A stretch of DNA of 64,000 nucleotides from Morganella psychrotolerans. Lineage in GTDB: Bacteria > Pseudomonadota > Gammaproteobacteria > Enterobacterales > Enterobacteriaceae. Location of the stretch: contig NZ_LZEX01000001.1 in NCBI RefSeq assembly GCF_001676055.1, forward strand, positions 372,001 to 436,000. The letters run 5' to 3'. Every line of letters begins with the position of its first letter. The first letter of the stretch is position 1. The notes beneath the pieces were generated by a model. It was not told where the DNA came from. It saw only the letters and a list, made by a program, of their open reading frames with translations, and made no database searches. Position numbers and translations under genes: made by a program. Below, in pieces: positions 35,910-44,978 of this stretch.

Positions 35910-38900
35910 CGGCTTCCCTTAGCTATATTCCAGACACCACCACCGGGACGGGTTTCTTTTGCCATCAGTATGCGGAAACGCCCGTCAACAAACTCACCGA
36001 CCTCTCTGCCAAATTGCTCATAGCCTGCGGATCCCTGCGTTTTCTGGTTACCGTCACCATCTATAGTGATATAAACCACCGGCGCCGATGACTGAGAACC
36101 ACCGCCATATGCGCGAATGCCGAGATTACCGTCAGGTCCGCGTTTCAGTGGCATGATAGCCTCGTCACCAGCCTCGCCCATTAACCCAACATTCGGCGCA
36201 CCACCTTTGGCGAACGCAAATACTGTCGGACTGCTGACGACCTGATTACTGTACTGACTCAGACCAGGTGAGTTATATGTGCCACCTTTGGCGTTTGCGG
36301 TGACAGGAACACTGCTGCCTGCTGATGCCGAAGCACCACCAAAACCACCAAATAACCCGGTAATCGCATTGGTAATCTGCCCCTGAATCATAATTTTAAT
36401 CAGATCCTGAATAATCGACTCAGCGAGTGACGCCGACAGATCCCGCAACCCTTCCGAGAAAGTCTTCGTTCCCGTCAGCATGCCGGCCAGTGAACCGGCC
36501 GTTTTCTGCTCTACTGTATCAATCAGGTTGATTTGCATTTTCTGCCAGTCGCCCTGCGCGGCATACAGCTCTTTACCCGCCTGAATTTGCGCCTCTTTTG
36601 ATTTTTCAGACGCCTGCTTAACAAGGGCCTCATAACGCTCTTTACTGATCACCCCATCGTTGTAATATGCCTGATAGAGTGCTTTCTGTTCTTCCAATTG
36701 GTTACGCAACTGCACGACAGGATCGACGTCGCCAGCCAGTGAGATATTGGGTAACGCAATGTCTTTTGCCTGCTGAGAAAGCCGGTCACGCTGGCTTGTT
36801 TGTGTCAGTTGCAGGCGGGCGCGCTGGTATTCTTCTTCCGTCAATAATCTGGCATCAAGAAGCGATTTCATTTCTTTGCTGGCTTCATGCTCCTGACGCA
36901 GCATTGCCGCTGTCGGTGAGTGTTTTTCTGCCAGAACCACACGCTGAAGCTGATAGTTCTCTGCACTGATAAGAGACAGGCGGTTCATTTCAGACTGAGA
37001 CATACCGCCTGATTTATGCAGTTCTTTCAATTTTTCCAGTGTTTCAGATTCACTGAGTGAGATTTTTTCAAGGCTGGTCGCGTGTTCGGATTCAATTTGA
37101 TGCCGGAGTTGCTTATATTGATTAAGCTCTTTTTTACCGTTCCCTTTTGTTTTAGGGAGTTCATTGGTACCGGTTGAGGCAACCGGCTCTTCTTTCGGGG
37201 CTTCTTCGCTGGGTTTTACTTCAAATTTTCCGATTGAGACCGTTTTTTGTCCGTTACGGATGTTCTCTTTCCGCTGTTCAATTGAAGCATTTGCATCTTC
37301 TAATTGACCGAGCAAAGTATTTTTTTCCCTAGTCATCTCCTTTGAGTCCCAGAACAAACTTCCGAATGTACCTTGTTCACGGGATTTGGCTATATTTATA
37401 GCTGTATCAGAGTAACGCCCCAACTGGCTTTCTATTTGTTTTTTTTCAGCTTGCAGCTTGCTTAGATCATCTTCCCAATCATCAAGCTTTAACTGAACTT
37501 TAACCTGAGATAATCGCTGTAATTCAGCGACCGTCTCTATGGTTTCATTTTTCAGATTACGCAAGCCTTTCCGCGCCTGGACGCTGCTGTTGTATAATCC
37601 GTATAGTGCAGATCCCGCCAGCAACGCAGCGCCAACTGGTCCACCCAATAAATTTAAAGCCCCTCTTGCGCCCGCACTTGCTGCGGACAGGGCTCTGGTT
37701 GAAATGGCTAATCTGTTATTCGCTGCATTGAGATTGGCTTTTGCAGCCGTCTCCGCAATATTAGCCTCACGAATTCTGCGGCTGATCGCTGCATATTCAC
37801 TCTGATAGCTGACATTCATGCCATGCTGCCGATTTATAACAGACTGCTGCGCCAGTCGTCGTGATTCCTGCTGCGCCTGTAACCGGCTGGCTTTTGCTGC
37901 CTCAATTGTTGCCTGTGCCGAGTCGCGTGTTTGCCTTGCTGTTTCTCTGGCGGCTTGCCCAGTCTGGTACCACGCTTTTACCTGCCCCTGCAACCCCATC
38001 GTCATTCTGGAAGCCATCACCGGCAAAACTGCATAGGTCACGATATTAGCCAGGGTGGAAAAATTATCGGTCAGTCCGTTTACTGCGGCAGTGACACCCT
38101 GAATACCTGACCTCATGGGTCCGTCTGCGCTGTGACCGACAGCAAGCGCCACACCCTCAAATGCGGTACCGAGTAATTCCAGATCACCATTGAGATTATT
38201 CGCCCGGATACTGGCCTGATCATATGCGGTGTCAGTCCCGGTCAGTGCAACTGTAAGCTCTTTCAGTTTATCGGTATTTTCACGCAGATTTACCGCTGCG
38301 CTGACATTGGCGCGACCGAATAATTTAACGGATGCCGTGGTTGAGTAGTTCTTTTTATCCAGGTTATCCAGCGCGGCAGCAAGACCGACAACGGACGGAC
38401 GCAGGGATTTATCCGCTGATCGCTCCAGTGTCAGAATAACGTTACGCATCATTCGTCCGGCCTCGGCACCTTTAATGCCTTTATCCGCCAGAACCTGAAC
38501 GGCCGCATTCAGCTCTTCAAAGCTGATGCCCGCCTGCGCTGCGACAGTACCGCTCGTTTTAATCGCCTGAGCGGTTTCATTGATTTCAGATGCACCGTAT
38601 TTGGCACCCGCTGCCAGCACATTAATATAGCGCTCCGCAGAGATAGCCGATGCACCATACTGATTCAGACTGAGTGACAGTGATTTTGCCGCCTCAGCAA
38701 GATCGATACCGGATGCCTGTGCCAATGTAATTGATTTTGCGGTTACTTCTTCGAGCGCCCCGGCTGTTTTAAGCAATGCCGGTTTTGCTGATGCCAGTAA
38801 TTTCATTGCATCGGCAACTTTCGTCGCACCGAATTCTGTTGTCCGCCCCATTTTCATGGCGGCTTCGTCATACCGCTTCATTTGCTCTGCGGATGCGCCG

Positions 38901-39187
38901 GTAATGGCACTGAGGTCAGCCAGCGCCTGACCATACTGGCGTGATACCGATAAAATACTGCCGATAGATAACCCGCCCCCGGCAAGTAATGCCAGCTTAC
39001 CGGCAACATTGGTGACACTTTTACTGATGCCGTTAAAGCTGTCTTCAACACCTTTTGCGTCCCGCTTTGCCTTATCAGAAAAGCGTTTTGTTTCACGTCC
39101 GGCATGATTCATCGCATTGGTGATATTTGACCGGAAAGTGGCGTCATTAAGTAACAGGCCAACGCGCAGATCTGCAAGATTCGCCAT
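35906..39187 (-). CDS. Tail tape measure protein (H)
   Basis: 1093 residues. N-terminal tape-measure core (GRTTEFGATKVADAMKLLAS, KGIKGAEAGRMMRNVILTLE), a hydrophobic stretch around residue 510-535 (GALNLLGGPVGAALLAGSAL), long Gln/Lys/Glu coiled-coil regions (540-880) and a C-terminal Gly/Ser region with AFAKGGAPNVGLMGEAGDEA, a usual end of lambda-like tape measures. Length sets tail length, here predicted in the range of lambda. Directly after the chaperone gene. Confidence 0.95.
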   Translation of the reverse strand: MANLADLRVGLLLNDATFRSNITNAMNHAGRETKRFSDKAKRDAKGVEDSFNGISKSVTNVAGKLALLAGGGLSIGSILSVSRQYGQALADLSAITGASAEQMKRYDEAAMKMGRTTEFGATKVADAMKLLASAKPALLKTAGALEEVTAKSITLAQASGIDLAEAAKSLSLSLNQYGASAISAERYINVLAAGAKYGASEINETAQAIKTSGTVAAQAGISFEELNAAVQVLADKGIKGAEAGRMMRNVILTLERSADKSLRPSVVGLAAALDNLDKKNYSTTASVKLFGRANVSAAVNLRENTDKLKELTVALTGTDTAYDQASIRANNLNGDLELLGTAFEGVALAVGHSADGPMRSGIQGVTAAVNGLTDNFSTLANIVTYAVLPVMASRMTMGLQGQVKAWYQTGQAARETARQTRDSAQATIEAAKASRLQAQQESRRLAQQSVINRQHGMNVSYQSEYAAISRRIREANIAETAAKANLNAANNRLAISTRALSAASAGARGALNLLGGPVGAALLAGSALYGLYNSSVQARKGLRNLKNETIETVAELQRLSQVKVQLKLDDWEDDLSKLQAEKKQIESQLGRYSDTAINIAKSREQGTFGSLFWDSKEMTREKNTLLGQLEDANASIEQRKENIRNGQKTVSIGKFEVKPSEEAPKEEPVASTGTNELPKTKGNGKKELNQYKQLRHQIESEHATSLEKISLSESETLEKLKELHKSGGMSQSEMNRLSLISAENYQLQRVVLAEKHSPTAAMLRQEHEASKEMKSLLDARLLTEEEYQRARLQLTQTSQRDRLSQQAKDIALPNISLAGDVDPVVQLRNQLEEQKALYQAYYNDGVISKERYEALVKQASEKSKEAQIQAGKELYAAQGDWQKMQINLIDTVEQKTAGSLAGMLTGTKTFSEGLRDLSASLAESIIQDLIKIMIQGQITNAITGLFGGFGGASASAGSSVPVTANAKGGTYNSPGLSQYSNQVVSSPTVFAFAKGGAPNVGLMGEAGDEAIMPLKRGPDGNLGIRAYGGGSQSSAPVVYITIDGDGNQKTQGSAGYEQFGREVGEFVDGRFRILMAKETRPGGGVWNIAKGSR

Positions 39188-39188
39188 T

Positions 39189-39788
39189 TTATCCCCCGAT
39201 AATTTTCATTATATCTGCACATTGCTGATCGACCAGCGCCGGTAATTCCGGTGCATTGCCGTGCGGTATATCCGGTTTTTCCGGCTTGCCGGCCGAATCA
39301 GCCTGACCTGATTTGATGGAAAAATAAGCCTGCCAGCCAAGCAGTGTTGATGCCGGCAGGCTGAGTACGCGGTAGGGATCAATTTCCCCGAGTTCTTCCG
39401 CGAGTTGATAGGCAAAGAAAAGTAACGGGCTGTCAGTTAGTTTTTTTTTTGCTTCTTCGAGGGTGCCGATTGAGTGACGTTTGACGATATTAATCGCGTC
39501 GATCAGGATGGCGTTATCATGGACATCAACCATTTCATCCGCTGTCGGCAGCAGGGACTTGGTGACGGGTTTGCCTGCATCGTCCACAATGCAATTGAGC
39601 AGCATATCAACGTTCAGCAGTGATGCTTCGCGCACTTTCCCTTCGATATTCAGATCGGAAACATTCTGTTCCAGCGCCATCAGTTCACTGGCTGTCATGC
39701 GGCGGATGTTCACTTTTACGCCGCAGAGAATATCAACTTCGCGGATCTCCGGCTTTGCTGTCAATAGTGATGCTTTCAGAGCGTTCAT
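39189..39788 (-). CDS. Tail assembly chaperone (G/GT type) with A10 slippery run
   Basis: 199 residues combining a G-like N-terminal part (MNALKASLLTAKPEIREVDI) and a C-terminal DUF4035/T-like part (FFAYQLAEELGEIDPYRV). The two are joined exactly at GCA AAA AAA AAA CTA, an A10 run (39441-39450). Loss or gain of one A leads at once to stop codons, giving a short G-like product. In most siphophages the long form needs a -1 frameshift; here the long form is the in-frame one. Binds the tape measure and recruits tail tube protein. Confidence 0.85.
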   Translation of the reverse strand: MNALKASLLTAKPEIREVDILCGVKVNIRRMTASELMALEQNVSDLNIEGKVREASLLNVDMLLNCIVDDAGKPVTKSLLPTADEMVDVHDNAILIDAINIVKRHSIGTLEEAKKKLTDSPLLFFAYQLAEELGEIDPYRVLSLPASTLLGWQAYFSIKSGQADSAGKPEKPDIPHGNAPELPALVDQQCADIMKIIGG

Positions 39789-40271
39789 TTATTTTGTTCC
39801 CCCTTTTGCCTGGTCGCCGGTAACACCCGCGACACCCCATTCCAGATTGTTTTGTTTGCCTTTCACCGTGATCTGAATGGCTTCGTTCGCCGGTGCGCTG
39901 ACATCATTCAGTTCCCACCCGGACAGCGATAACAGCATGTTTGCCGTGCGCTTATTCGGCAGTTCAAAATAAAACTGCACCGTTTCACGCTTTTCTGCCG
40001 CATTAAGGAAAGCTGCAAAATCTTCGTTTTCCGGGTCATCAATAAAGCCGAGGGATTTCTCCGGTCCTTCCGGTAAGTCAGAAATAAACTGTTTTGACAT
40101 GTCGATAAGCGTGGTCACATCAACAAAGCTACCTGACTGCCCCGTGGCACCCAGAGCCTTACAGTTAATCAACGGTTTCATTACTGCAACGGCATCACCC
40201 GCCTTACCGTATTTAACAATCGTGCCCGCCGGTAATTTTGCATATTCCGGTGAGGTCTTTTTATCAGCCAT
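39789..40271 (-). CDS. Major tail tube protein
   Basis: 160 residues, directly upstream of the chaperone as V is in lambda/HK97. Starts MADKKTSPEYAKLPAGTIVKY and has the Ig-like/beta sandwich pattern of tail tubes (VQFYFELPNKRTANMLLSLSG). Expected hexameric rings forming the tail tube. Confidence 0.88.
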   Translation of the reverse strand: MADKKTSPEYAKLPAGTIVKYGKAGDAVAVMKPLINCKALGATGQSGSFVDVTTLIDMSKQFISDLPEGPEKSLGFIDDPENEDFAAFLNAAEKRETVQFYFELPNKRTANMLLSLSGWELNDVSAPANEAIQITVKGKQNNLEWGVAGVTGDQAKGGTK

Positions 40272-40283
40272 ATCTTGCTCCTG

Positions 40284-40685
40284 TTAATACATAGAAAGTG
40301 CGTGGCGGATCTGCTGTGATAATTTGTTCAGAACCGCGCGTTTGTTGTAGTCGAGTGCCGGACGGATAAAGGGTTTTGCCACCTGTTTAATGGTGCCGAA
40401 TTCCTGTGCACGGGCTTTCATGTAGTGGGTTTTCTTCGGACCGACAGTGACCATAACGCCGCCGTTGGTGCCTTTGATTTCCGTGCTTCTCAGGGTGATA
40501 TTTTCACGCATATGCTGACCTTTCCCTTTCGGGTCGAATCCGGCATGTCGCTCCATATCGTCTTTTACCACTTCCATTGCTTCGCGCCCGGCTTCACGCA
40601 GAATTTTTGTTTTCAGTCCAACATCAATCTGTTGCAACCGGCGCCCGAGCTCCTCCAGACCGGAGATTTCAATCCGGGTTATCAC
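40284..40685 (-). CDS. HK97 gp10-family neck/tail completion protein
   Basis: 133 residues: ISGLEELGRRLQQIDVGLK start and the ARAQEFGTIKQVAKPFIRPAL motif characteristic of the HK97 gp10 family. Overlaps the next gene by 4 bp. Acts at the head-tail junction. Confidence 0.88.
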   Translation of the reverse strand: MITRIEISGLEELGRRLQQIDVGLKTKILREAGREAMEVVKDDMERHAGFDPKGKGQHMRENITLRSTEIKGTNGGVMVTVGPKKTHYMKARAQEFGTIKQVAKPFIRPALDYNKRAVLNKLSQQIRHALSMY

Positions 40686-41071
40686 TGCGCATCCTCCGGG
40701 TAGGTAATGATAAAATCCCGCATAACAGACCAGCGGACGCTGTTTTTTGTCAGTTCTTCCCGGTTCTGCTGCATTCCGCCGCGCTGCACCGTCTGTACCG
40801 GATAATTACCGATATAACCGTGCACGACCGACTCCCACGCCTCACAGATAGCCCTGTCCAGCTGCAGGACTTTTTCATAGTTATTCAGGATATGAATGCC
40901 TATCTGAAAACGCGCCTCCACCAGACGGGTGGTTACCATGCCGGAGCCATAGCGCGGGTCGCTGATTCGCTGAAAGGTAACACCTTCCTGCACCTCTTTT
41001 GGCAGCAACAGGGGGTAAGCGGGGAGATGGGTAATACCGGAAAGAGACTCAAGAATGTCACTTTCGATCAT
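40682..41071 (-). CDS. Tail terminator / DUF3168-type protein
   Basis: 129 residues, positioned as the U-like tail terminator. FQRISDPRYGSGMVTTRLVEARFQI and the terminal RWSVMRDFIITYPED fit this family. Overlaps its neighbours by 4 and 14 bp. Confidence 0.75.
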   Translation of the reverse strand: MIESDILESLSGITHLPAYPLLLPKEVQEGVTFQRISDPRYGSGMVTTRLVEARFQIGIHILNNYEKVLQLDRAICEAWESVVHGYIGNYPVQTVQRGGMQQNREELTKNSVRWSVMRDFIITYPEDAQ

Positions 41072-41384
41072 GTCGTGTATCTGCCTCCGTGGTAATAATG
41101 AGTTCTACCGGGTCGTTGCGGTCACAGGCGCGGACAGTAAAGTACCGGCGCTGATATCCAATTACCCAGTCAATCTGAATATCCGGTCGTGGCCGCGCGG
41201 TAAATTGCATGGTTTCAATGACCTGCTCCTGGTCACCGGTGCGAATTTTACGGTTGGACATCGCCTCGGCTTTCGCCCATACCGTGGTGATTTTAATCAG
41301 TTCAGTATGGGGATCGCCGAGGTTCCCAGATTGGAGTTCAGGTTTGAAGAGGGTGATGCGTTTGTTGAGTTCGCCGGTTTTCAT
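41058..41384 (-). CDS. Head closure (stopper) protein
   Basis: 108 residues; MKTGELNKRITLFKP start and VWAKAEAMSNRK segment are typical of the SPP1 gp16/HK97 gp9-type head closure family. Confidence 0.88.
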   Translation of the reverse strand: MKTGELNKRITLFKPELQSGNLGDPHTELIKITTVWAKAEAMSNRKIRTGDQEQVIETMQFTARPRPDIQIDWVIGYQRRYFTVRACDRNDPVELIITTEADTRHDRK

Positions 41385-41391
41385 TGGTCAC

Positions 41392-41694
41392 CTACAGATT
41401 GATATGCCGGTACGGGTCAAGAATGGCTTTAAAGCCGTTCGGCATCGCTGCCGGGTCGCGATTTTCATAAAAATGAGTGACCGCCAGCATCAGCGCCACT
41501 TCAATATCATCTGAAATCAGCAAGCCATCAGGATCTGTATCCGGAATATCACTGTCATACAGCGTCCGGTTGGTATAGTTTTCTGCCCGGACTCTTGCAG
41601 CACCGAGATATGTCTGAAGCAAGGTATCCTCAAGATCATTGTCTTCATCGATACGGCACTGCGCTCTCAGTTTTTCAAGTGTCGGTAACGGCAT
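41392..41694 (-). CDS. Head-tail connector protein (HK97 gp6-like)
   Basis: 100 residues from ATG 41694 (MPLPTLEKLRAQCRIDEDND), the normal start of this family; the frame is open 42 bp further upstream without support. ALMLAVTHFYENRD is the conserved connector helix. Forms the adaptor ring below the portal. Confidence 0.88.
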   Translation of the reverse strand: MPLPTLEKLRAQCRIDEDNDLEDTLLQTYLGAARVRAENYTNRTLYDSDIPDTDPDGLLISDDIEVALMLAVTHFYENRDPAAMPNGFKAILDPYRHINL

Positions 41695-41775
41695 ATTCCC
41701 ACCATTACCTGTGGCCACACCGGACCACAGGCACAAAAAAACCGCAATTAAGCGGCGGGTTCGGTTAAGCCCAGG

Positions 41776-42996
41776 TTATTCCCCGGCGCCTTTAGCTACC
41801 AGCGCCTTAATTGCAGAGGTATCTTCCAGGCAGCAATCAAAGCGGTGGAACGCGAGGAATGCAGTCTGGTCAAATTCGGCGTAACGCTCCACCAGCCGTT
41901 TCAGCGTCATATAGGTAACGCGGCGGATAATAAAGCGGTCAAAGTCACCACAGAAGATGAATTTTTTACCTACTTCCGCACTGTCGATAGCCTGGTCAAT
42001 GGCGTACTGCATACCGAGAATAGTAGCCGGTGCGACACCGGTAATTTCCGGCAACCATAACGGACGCTTATTACCATCCACCATTTCAGTGAGTGACTTC
42101 AGGGTGCTGTCATTAAATGCCAGGCGGAATTTAGGGCTGTTACGGTATGCCGGGTCGATGGCATGTTTCAAGGCATTAATATCCGTCCAGGAGATCGCTG
42201 CTGCTGACTCAACCGTGCCGGTAACAGATGCATCGAGCCCTTTCGGCTGAACGGGTGCACCCGCACCGGTACCTTTCACCAGATATTTAGCCTCACCGCG
42301 ACCAATACGCTGAGCGATACGGGCAGCGAGATAGGATTCGATATCAATTCCGCTGTCCTGCAACAATTCATTCGATACACGGATGATTTTGGATGACAGT
42401 TTTTTTGCACCCAGAATAGCGGTACCGAATTCAACATCCTGTTCACTGGCAGCGGTGTTTTCACCCAGTAACTCCCCCTCTTCCGCCGTACCATCAGCGG
42501 TTGACCAGGTGATATCCTGCCCGTTTGAGGTTGGCAGGATCTGAGAAATACCGGCGATGCCGCCATACGCTTTCATCTGGTCAACGACCTTATTCAGCAT
42601 CTGGGTTGGTACGGTGTAACCCCCTTTTTCATCCGGTGAGGTGCCCTGCGCGCGCAGCTCTTTAACCGCCTGACGCTCTTCCGCCGTCAGTTCACCAAAG
42701 CCGCAGCGGAGAAAGCGATCGAATGCTGCTGCACGGCGTTCGATGGCTTCTGCCTCAGGGTTGCCCGGTAACTGTGCACGTTGCTCTAGCTCTTTATCAT
42801 CAACAAATTTCTGATCCAGAGAGCGCATTTCTTCTTCGCGCTCAATCTGTTCATTAAGACGATCAAATTCGGTTTTGGCTTCATTCCATTTACCGCGCTG
42901 CTCTTCGGTCATAACGCCGTCGCCAACTTTTTCGTGGATAGCACGCATTTCAGTAGCGATGGTATTACGTTTTTGTTTTAATTCATGAAATTTCAT
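41776..42996 (-). CDS. Major capsid protein (HK97 gp5 fold)
   Basis: 406 residues. N-terminal coiled-coil scaffold (delta) domain of about 105 residues (MKFHELKQKRNTIATEMRAI; IEREEEMRSLDQKF), followed by the mature capsid beginning near GTSPDEKGGYTVPTQM. The prohead protease gene lies directly upstream in transcription order, consistent with delta-domain cleavage. Confidence 0.96.
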   Translation of the reverse strand: MKFHELKQKRNTIATEMRAIHEKVGDGVMTEEQRGKWNEAKTEFDRLNEQIEREEEMRSLDQKFVDDKELEQRAQLPGNPEAEAIERRAAAFDRFLRCGFGELTAEERQAVKELRAQGTSPDEKGGYTVPTQMLNKVVDQMKAYGGIAGISQILPTSNGQDITWSTADGTAEEGELLGENTAASEQDVEFGTAILGAKKLSSKIIRVSNELLQDSGIDIESYLAARIAQRIGRGEAKYLVKGTGAGAPVQPKGLDASVTGTVESAAAISWTDINALKHAIDPAYRNSPKFRLAFNDSTLKSLTEMVDGNKRPLWLPEITGVAPATILGMQYAIDQAIDSAEVGKKFIFCGDFDRFIIRRVTYMTLKRLVERYAEFDQTAFLAFHRFDCCLEDTSAIKALVAKGAGE

Positions 42997-43005
42997 ATTG
43001 TTACC

Positions 43006-43614
43006 TTATGCACTTATTAAAGTAAGAAGACGCTCGCGCGCCAGTTTTTCATTGACAGCTTTGGTTAAACCGCCGCTTTCGCGTGCTTCTTTCCACGCTT
43101 CCATTGACCGTACTGTGGAATTTGCAGCCTGATACGCCGGATAAGTCACCGGGCTGACGTCATAAAGACGGGAGATTTTGTGGATTTCACGGACAACCAT
43201 ACCGTCGTCGTCCTGGTACCAGTCATCACCATTCGGCGCGACACTGAAAGCAAATGAACTCTGATTAACATCACCGCGCAACATGGGGGCGATAACCAGA
43301 TCACGGATAGTTTGCGTGTCCGGTGCCGTGATGTCATAAACCAGACCCTGCTCATTCACACTCAGGGACAGGGTTCCTGATGATGATCGCCCGAGAATAT
43401 AGTTACGGTCGTGATTAAACAAACCACGCACATCGTCATTCAGCACATCATCAAACGCCCCGGGCTTAATAATTTCACGGAAGCCCCACATCGGTTCAGA
43501 CAGGGAATTGAACACCGAGGCAAGCCCGATAATGTGGGTTGGTTTGTTTTCCTCTCCCGGAGCTGCGCGAACTTCGCCGACATAGCTCCGGGTTTCTCTT
43601 TCATTACTACTCAT
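43006..43614 (-). CDS. Prohead maturation protease (HK97 gp4-like, U35)
   Basis: 202 residues from ATG 43614 (MSSNERETRSYVGEVRAAPG), overlapping the portal end by 8 bp. Catalytic His in LFNHDRNYILGRSSSGTL (His68) and Ser in the NQSSFAFSV motif (119-120). Cleaves the delta domain of the capsid protein. Confidence 0.93.
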   Translation of the reverse strand: MSSNERETRSYVGEVRAAPGEENKPTHIIGLASVFNSLSEPMWGFREIIKPGAFDDVLNDDVRGLFNHDRNYILGRSSSGTLSLSVNEQGLVYDITAPDTQTIRDLVIAPMLRGDVNQSSFAFSVAPNGDDWYQDDDGMVVREIHKISRLYDVSPVTYPAYQAANSTVRSMEAWKEARESGGLTKAVNEKLARERLLTLISA

Positions 43615-44827
43615 CGTTGTCACCACCTTTTGACTTATCACTTACAGACTGTGCCGCATTAACGCTTACCAGCATTTCATCCAGACCATTCACAGGGTTC
43701 ATATCCTCGAATGCCCTGGCTTCGTTTCTGCTCATCCAGCCGTCAGTGATGGCGAAATGGTAGAATTCACCCCTTTCTTTCGGTGTACCGCGCAGTAATC
43801 CGGCAAGATTAAACCGGACATAAAAACCGGCGAGACGCTCCTGTTTTGTGAATAACCGGCGATTAAGCTCCTGCTCCCAGTTCACTACCCACGGCATGAT
43901 CGTATGACGGACAAACTGAATTGCCTGCTCTGAGATATTAGAGAATGTGGCTTTTTCCAGGTCATTGATCATGTGGGCCGGTACATTAAAAATACCGGCA
44001 ATCATTGAGCGGTTTAGTTTCAGCATATCAATCAGCTGAGCATCCACCGGGGAAACAGTGAGCGCTTTATAATCAAGATCAGCAGGGAGCAGCATGGTTT
44101 TATTTTCCTGACTGCGGAGTGCTGCCGATGCCTTTTGCCACATGTCTTTCAGTCTGGCCCAGCCCTCTTTTTGCAGTTCGCCCTTCACCGACACAATCCC
44201 TGCCGGTCTGGCGTTCCCGCCAAAAAATGACGTGGTATATTTCTGACCGGACATCCCCATACCGATGGTTTCAGCATGCTGGACTATCGGACTGATGCCC
44301 ATCCGCTGATTATTACCGAGAGCGCGGATGTGGATCATATCGTCAGGACTTATCGCAAAATTGCCTAATTCGTTATAAACACCGTATGTATACCGCCCGC
44401 CGGTGTTCAGCAGCGTGGTTTCCCACGGCATACAGGCTTCCAGATTTATCACTTCCCCTTTACGGTTACGGACAACATGCGTGTACCCGTTACCCCATCC
44501 GAGAATGTGACGCTCTTTGGTTTCACGCCATTTGTAACTGGTTTGCCAGTCATTTGGCTCGTCGTGAACAAGATAAAACGCGGGGTGATCACGCGCAGTT
44601 TCAACCTTATTGCCGGTTTTCCGCATGACATGAAGCGGCATCTGTGCGATTGAGGATGAAAGAACGTAAATACAGGCGTATACCGCCGCCAGTTTCATTG
44701 ATGTTTCAGGACTGACATAGATATCAGCTTTAAATAATCCGTCCATATCAACAGAGTCAGCCGTAATCGGTACCGCCGGATTTTCGATATTTGTTGTTTC
44801 GTCGCGGAACAATGCATCAAGAAGCAC
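43607..44827 (-). CDS. Portal protein (HK97 family)
   Basis: 406 residues; typical stretches YACIYVLSSSIAQMPLHVMR, GISPIVQHAETIGMG and GIFNVPAHMINDLEKATFSN. Dodecameric ring at the packaging vertex. Confidence 0.96.
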   Translation of the reverse strand: MLLDALFRDETTNIENPAVPITADSVDMDGLFKADIYVSPETSMKLAAVYACIYVLSSSIAQMPLHVMRKTGNKVETARDHPAFYLVHDEPNDWQTSYKWRETKERHILGWGNGYTHVVRNRKGEVINLEACMPWETTLLNTGGRYTYGVYNELGNFAISPDDMIHIRALGNNQRMGISPIVQHAETIGMGMSGQKYTTSFFGGNARPAGIVSVKGELQKEGWARLKDMWQKASAALRSQENKTMLLPADLDYKALTVSPVDAQLIDMLKLNRSMIAGIFNVPAHMINDLEKATFSNISEQAIQFVRHTIMPWVVNWEQELNRRLFTKQERLAGFYVRFNLAGLLRGTPKERGEFYHFAITDGWMSRNEARAFEDMNPVNGLDEMLVSVNAAQSVSDKSKGGDNDE

Positions 44828-44978
44828 GTTTCCCCCTCATGGCTGCCGCCAGTGCGTAGATAACCATCACGGAACCGCCGATAATCAGGGCGTTGTGCAA
44901 ACCGTATTTCAGGTAACAGCCCGCCATGACCGCGCTGAATCCCATCAGGGCAGTGATATCAAGAAGTATATTTTTCAT
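44817..44978 (-). CDS. Small phage membrane protein between terminase and portal
   Basis: 53 residues ([20 protein letters not shown] start, AMRGKRAS end), with two hydrophobic segments separated by [10 protein letters not shown]. Start overlaps the terminase stop (ATGA, 44975-44978) and its stop lies within the portal start region, overlapping by 11 bp; such tight coupling supports expression. HK97-like phages often carry a small unknown gene at this position. Confidence 0.75.
   Translation of the reverse strand: MKNILLDITALMGFSAVMAGCYLKYGLHNALIIGGSVMVIYALAAAMRGKRAS

Noticed and set aside
36667-38049. Several plus-strand frames opposite the tape measure gene
   Set aside because: Shadows of the repetitive Ala/Gln-rich tape measure codons; mutually overlapping and without ribosome sites.
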